This document shows positions 5,253-7,569 of a stretch of DNA of 7,569 nt, one piece after another (the stretch's first letter is position 1; the number at the start of each line of letters is the position of its first letter). Source of the stretch: Dysgonamonadaceae bacterium (GTDB taxonomy: Bacteria > Bacteroidota > Bacteroidia > Bacteroidales > Azobacteroidaceae); the NCBI GenBank assembly GCA_031261015.1, contig JAISKG010000160.1, positions 1 through 7,569 on the forward strand. Reading direction: 5' to 3'. The position numbers and the translations under genes were made by a program. The notes below the pieces were generated by a model, which did no database searches, was not told the origin of the DNA, and was given only the letters and a program-made list of their open reading frames with translations.

Positions 5253-7259
5253 TTATTTCTTTTTTAAGATCAAAGCTGTGCGAGCAGGCAAATACAGCTT
5301 CAGCCATTCTTTGTTTTCTTCTTCGTAAAGCGCATCGGGAATCGTTTCGTAGGGCACGCTTTCGTCGATTCGTCCGAAGCCGCCGAAATCCGGACAGTCG
5401 GAATCTAAAACGATTTTGTACGTTCCGGGAGAAACTAAAAATCCGTAACCGGTAAACGATTTTTCAGGATTGAAATTGAAGACGAAAACGTAATCGCCTC
5501 GCCGGTAAGCTAATACTTGGTCTTTGTCGTTATCCCAGACTTTATAAATCGTCGTCTTTTGGAAATTCCGAATTGAGCCGATCAAGTGAATCATGGCTTT
5601 GTCGAAATCGCCTAAGTATTTGTATTTCAAGTTCGGATTATCGACCAAATCCCATTGGCGGCGAGCGTATTTATACGACCAGCCGTTATCGTAGCGCGGA
5701 AAATCGATCCATTCGGGATGGCCAAATTCATTGCCCATAAAATTGAGGTAACCGCCGTTGATTGTCGAAACCGTGACTAAACGGATTAATTTATGGAGCG
5801 CAATGCCTCGATCGACCATGAAATTCGAATCGTTTATACTCATGTGCCAATACATTTCCGCATCAATCAGGCGGAAAATAATCGTTTTATCACCGACCAG
5901 CGCCTGGTCATGGCTTTCGGTGTAAGAAATCGTTTTTTCGTCGGCGCGCCGGTTGGTCGTTTCCCACCAAATGCCCGAAGGATGCCAATCCTGATCTTGC
6001 TTTTCCTTAATAATTTTAATCCAATAATCGGGAATATTCATCGCCATCCGGTAATCAAATCCGTAGCCACCGTCTTTGACCGGAGCGGCTAAGCCGGGCA
6101 TGCCGCTGACTTCTTCAGCAATCGTAATAGCATACTTATTTATTTTGTGAATCAATTGATTGGCTAACGTAAGATAACAAATCGCATCGCCGTCTTCATT
6201 CCCGTTGTAATAATCGCCATAATTGGAAAATCCTTCGCCCAAGCCGTGACTGTAATAAAGCATTGATGTAACGCCATCGAAACGGAAACCGTCGAATTTG
6301 TATTCTTCCAGCCAAAATTTGCAATTGGAAAGAAGGAAATGCAAGACTTCGTTTTTCCCATAATCAAAGCAAAGCGAATCCCAAGCCGGATGCTCGCGCC
6401 GGTGGCCGCCATGGAAATATTGCGTGTAACTGCCATCAAATCTTCCCAAACCTTCCACTTCGTTTTTAACTGCATGAGAATGAACAATATCCATAATTAC
6501 GGCTATGCCCATTGCGTGAGCTGTATCAATCAGTTCCTTGAGTTCGTCGGGTGTCCCGAAACGTGAAGAAGCGGAGAAAAAACTCGAAACGTGATAACCG
6601 AATGAACCATAATAGGGATGTTCTTGTATCGCCATGATTTGAATAGCATTGTAACCGTCGGCCTTGATCCGGGGGAGAATGTGTTGAGTAAATTCTTTGT
6701 AGCTGCCGACTTTTTCTTCGGAAGTGGCCATTCCGATGTGACATTCGTAAATCAGCAGAGGCGACGTATCCGGCTCAAACGACTTGATTTTGAATTGGTA
6801 AGGTTTAGCCGGATTCCACACTTGCGCGCTGAAAATATTCGTTTTTTCATCCTGAACTACGCGGCGTGTCCAAGCCGGAATCCGCTCGCCTTCACCGTTT
6901 TCCCAATGGATTTTCAGTTTGTACAAATCCAAATGATGCATGGCGTCTTGAGGCAAATTCAATTCAAAAACGCCGTTTTCCAAGCGATTCAAGCGGTATT
7001 CTTCCCGTTCCTGCCATTGGTTGAAATCGCCGGTCAGGTAAATGGCGGTCGCATTAGGCGCCCACTCCCTGAAAACCCAACCTGTTTTCGTAGGATGAAG
7101 TCCAAAATACAAATACCCTGAGGCAAAATCGCTTAGACTGATTTGTCCATTTTGGGTCAATGTCTTTTCTTTGTGAAGAAAATATTCATAACGTTTTTCA
7201 ATGGCGGCGCGGTAAGGCTCCAGCCAAGGATCATTTTTGAGTAATTTGAGAGATTTCAT
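5253..7259 (-). CDS. glgB: 1,4-alpha-glucan branching enzyme, GH13_8 (eukaryote-like) type
   Basis: The 668-residue enzyme introduces alpha-1,6 branches into glycogen-type glucans in the cytoplasm. An N-terminal CBM48 domain (about 50-145) shows WVFREWAPNA and GDFNQW. The catalytic barrel (about 165-520) has every GH13 motif: region I DIVHSH (257-262), region II GFRFDGVTS with nucleophile Asp328, region III IAEEV with acid/base Glu382, and region IV ESHDQ with His450-Asp451. A C-terminal beta domain ends with LPARTALILKKK. The IAEEVSGMP and SSRFGTPDELK stretches, and a length close to animal and plant enzymes, place it in subfamily GH13_8 rather than the classical GH13_9 bacterial GlgB. No other glycogen gene (glgA, glgC, glgP) is in view; manA follows. 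The ATG at 7259 gives the usual N-terminus. An in-frame promoter signature lies upstream at 7282-7312. Confidence 0.95.
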   Translation of the reverse strand: MKSLKLLKNDPWLEPYRAAIEKRYEYFLHKEKTLTQNGQISLSDFASGYLYFGLHPTKTGWVFREWAPNATAIYLTGDFNQWQEREEYRLNRLENGVFELNLPQDAMHHLDLYKLKIHWENGEGERIPAWTRRVVQDEKTNIFSAQVWNPAKPYQFKIKSFEPDTSPLLIYECHIGMATSEEKVGSYKEFTQHILPRIKADGYNAIQIMAIQEHPYYGSFGYHVSSFFSASSRFGTPDELKELIDTAHAMGIAVIMDIVHSHAVKNEVEGLGRFDGSYTQYFHGGHRREHPAWDSLCFDYGKNEVLHFLLSNCKFWLEEYKFDGFRFDGVTSMLYYSHGLGEGFSNYGDYYNGNEDGDAICYLTLANQLIHKINKYAITIAEEVSGMPGLAAPVKDGGYGFDYRMAMNIPDYWIKIIKEKQDQDWHPSGIWWETTNRRADEKTISYTESHDQALVGDKTIIFRLIDAEMYWHMSINDSNFMVDRGIALHKLIRLVTVSTINGGYLNFMGNEFGHPEWIDFPRYDNGWSYKYARRQWDLVDNPNLKYKYLGDFDKAMIHLIGSIRNFQKTTIYKVWDNDKDQVLAYRRGDYVFVFNFNPEKSFTGYGFLVSPGTYKIVLDSDCPDFGGFGRIDESVPYETIPDALYEEENKEWLKLYLPARTALILKKK

Positions 7260-7281
7260 AGTGCTTCTTTTTACAATGGAG

Positions 7282-7312
7282 TAAAAGTAATATTTTTTTT
7301 CTTTACGAGCAA
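7282..7312 (-). promoter_or_regulatory. Promoter of the glgB-manA operon
   Basis: Read on the minus strand: TTG (7310-7312), a 20-bp spacer, then TACTTTTA (7282-7289), which differs from TAnnTTTG only in the last base. The -7 box ends 22 bp before the glgB ATG. Confidence 0.5.
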
Positions 7313-7321
7313 CTTATTGCT

Positions 7322-7353
7322 ATTGAAAAAACGCAAAAAAAACATTACCTTTG
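7322..7353 (+). promoter_or_regulatory. Promoter of the right-edge membrane-protein gene
   Basis: ATTG (7322-7325), a 20-bp spacer, then TACCTTTG (7346-7353), a full match to TAnnTTTG. It lies 45 bp before the ATG at 7399. Its -33 box is only 9 bp from the -33 box of the opposite glgB promoter, a back-to-back arrangement. Confidence 0.6.
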
Positions 7354-7398
7354 CCCGCATTAATCAAAAAACGGTTTAGTATAGTAAAATAACAACAA

Positions 7399-7569
7399 AT
7401 GAAATCGACCAAAAAAAGAAAACCGGAGTGGTGGATGTGGCTTTCCTTGTTTCTCATATTATTGGGTTGTCTTTGGATATTTAAACAAACGGAACGACCT
7501 TCCTTAGATACCTTGATTTATGGTAATCCGTTGATTTACAACGAAAATTATGCTAATAACGATACGGTT
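7399..7569 (+). CDS. Unidentified membrane-anchored protein, N-terminal fragment
   Basis: The frame is open from the ATG at 7399 to the window edge: 57 codons with no stop. Residues 1-10 are strongly basic (KSTKKRK), followed by a hydrophobic segment at about 11-28 (WWMWLSLFLILLGCLWIF) and then a polar stretch (KQTERPSLDTLIYGNP). This pattern fits a single membrane anchor with the rest of the protein in the periplasm. LLGC within the segment resembles a lipobox, but Leu before Gly and the hydrophobic LWIF after the Cys make lipid modification doubtful. The frame is supported by a good promoter (7322-7353) and an A-rich leader (AACAACAA) before the ATG. I do not recognise the family from this fragment and assign no function. 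It is divergent from glgB. Confidence 0.65.
   Translation, partial: MKSTKKRKPEWWMWLSLFLILLGCLWIFKQTERPSLDTLIYGNPLIYNENYANNDTV

Noticed and set aside
6618..7121. A 167-codon open frame on the plus strand opposite the 5' half of glgB
   Set aside because: It lies entirely antisense to a branching enzyme with every catalytic motif intact, has no promoter or recognisable domain, and its sequence reads as the reverse complement of conserved glgB codons.
7399..7569. Calling the right-edge protein a lipoprotein from the LLGC motif
   Set aside because: Leu at the position before Gly and a hydrophobic run after the Cys are poor for a lipobox; a plain membrane anchor explains the segment better.

Overview
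The window looks like chromosomal DNA from a member of the Bacteroidetes, most likely the order Bacteroidales. Three signs support this. The left gene carries a type IX secretion (type B, gliding-motility-associated) C-terminal sorting domain. Several promoters match the Bacteroidetes pattern of a TTG/TTTG box, about 19-20 bp, then TAnnTTTG. The branching enzyme is of the eukaryote-like GH13_8 type common in this phylum. Start codons are preceded by A-rich stretches rather than clear Shine-Dalgarno sequences.

Layout. (1) Positions 1-1238, minus strand: the first 412 codons of a secreted protein with a PKD-like domain and a T9SS sorting domain; its last residues lie beyond the left edge. (2) Positions 1239-1297: a short intergenic stretch whose two TAnnTTTG boxes, one per strand, face each other. 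(3) Positions 1298-3537, plus strand: a two-gene envelope operon. The first gene encodes a protein with two LysM repeats and a type-1 periplasmic-binding-protein fold; the second encodes an outer-membrane beta-barrel, coupled by a TGATG stop/start overlap. (4) Positions 3690-4257, plus strand: a DUF433/DUF5615 toxin-antitoxin module of VapBC45 type with its own promoter and overlapping genes. (5) Positions 7259-4280, minus strand: glgB (glycogen branching enzyme) followed 7 bp later by manA (mannose-6-phosphate isomerase). (6) From 7399 to the right edge, plus strand: the first 57 codons of an unidentified membrane-anchored protein, divergent from glgB, with back-to-back promoters.

How the parts may work together. 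The left half is about the cell envelope: a T9SS-exported surface protein, a peptidoglycan-associated ligand-binding-type protein and an outer-membrane barrel, sharing one compact control region. The right half is carbon storage and sugar-phosphate metabolism. The toxin-antitoxin pair sits between them, looks AT-richer by eye, and runs convergently into manA with only 22 bp between stop codons.

No rRNA, tRNA, CRISPR array, insertion sequence or origin is visible, and no stretch longer than 300 bases lacks a gene. I do not see a clearly new biological system. The least explained element is the LysM/PBP1 plus beta-barrel pair and its shared promoter region with the T9SS cargo gene.
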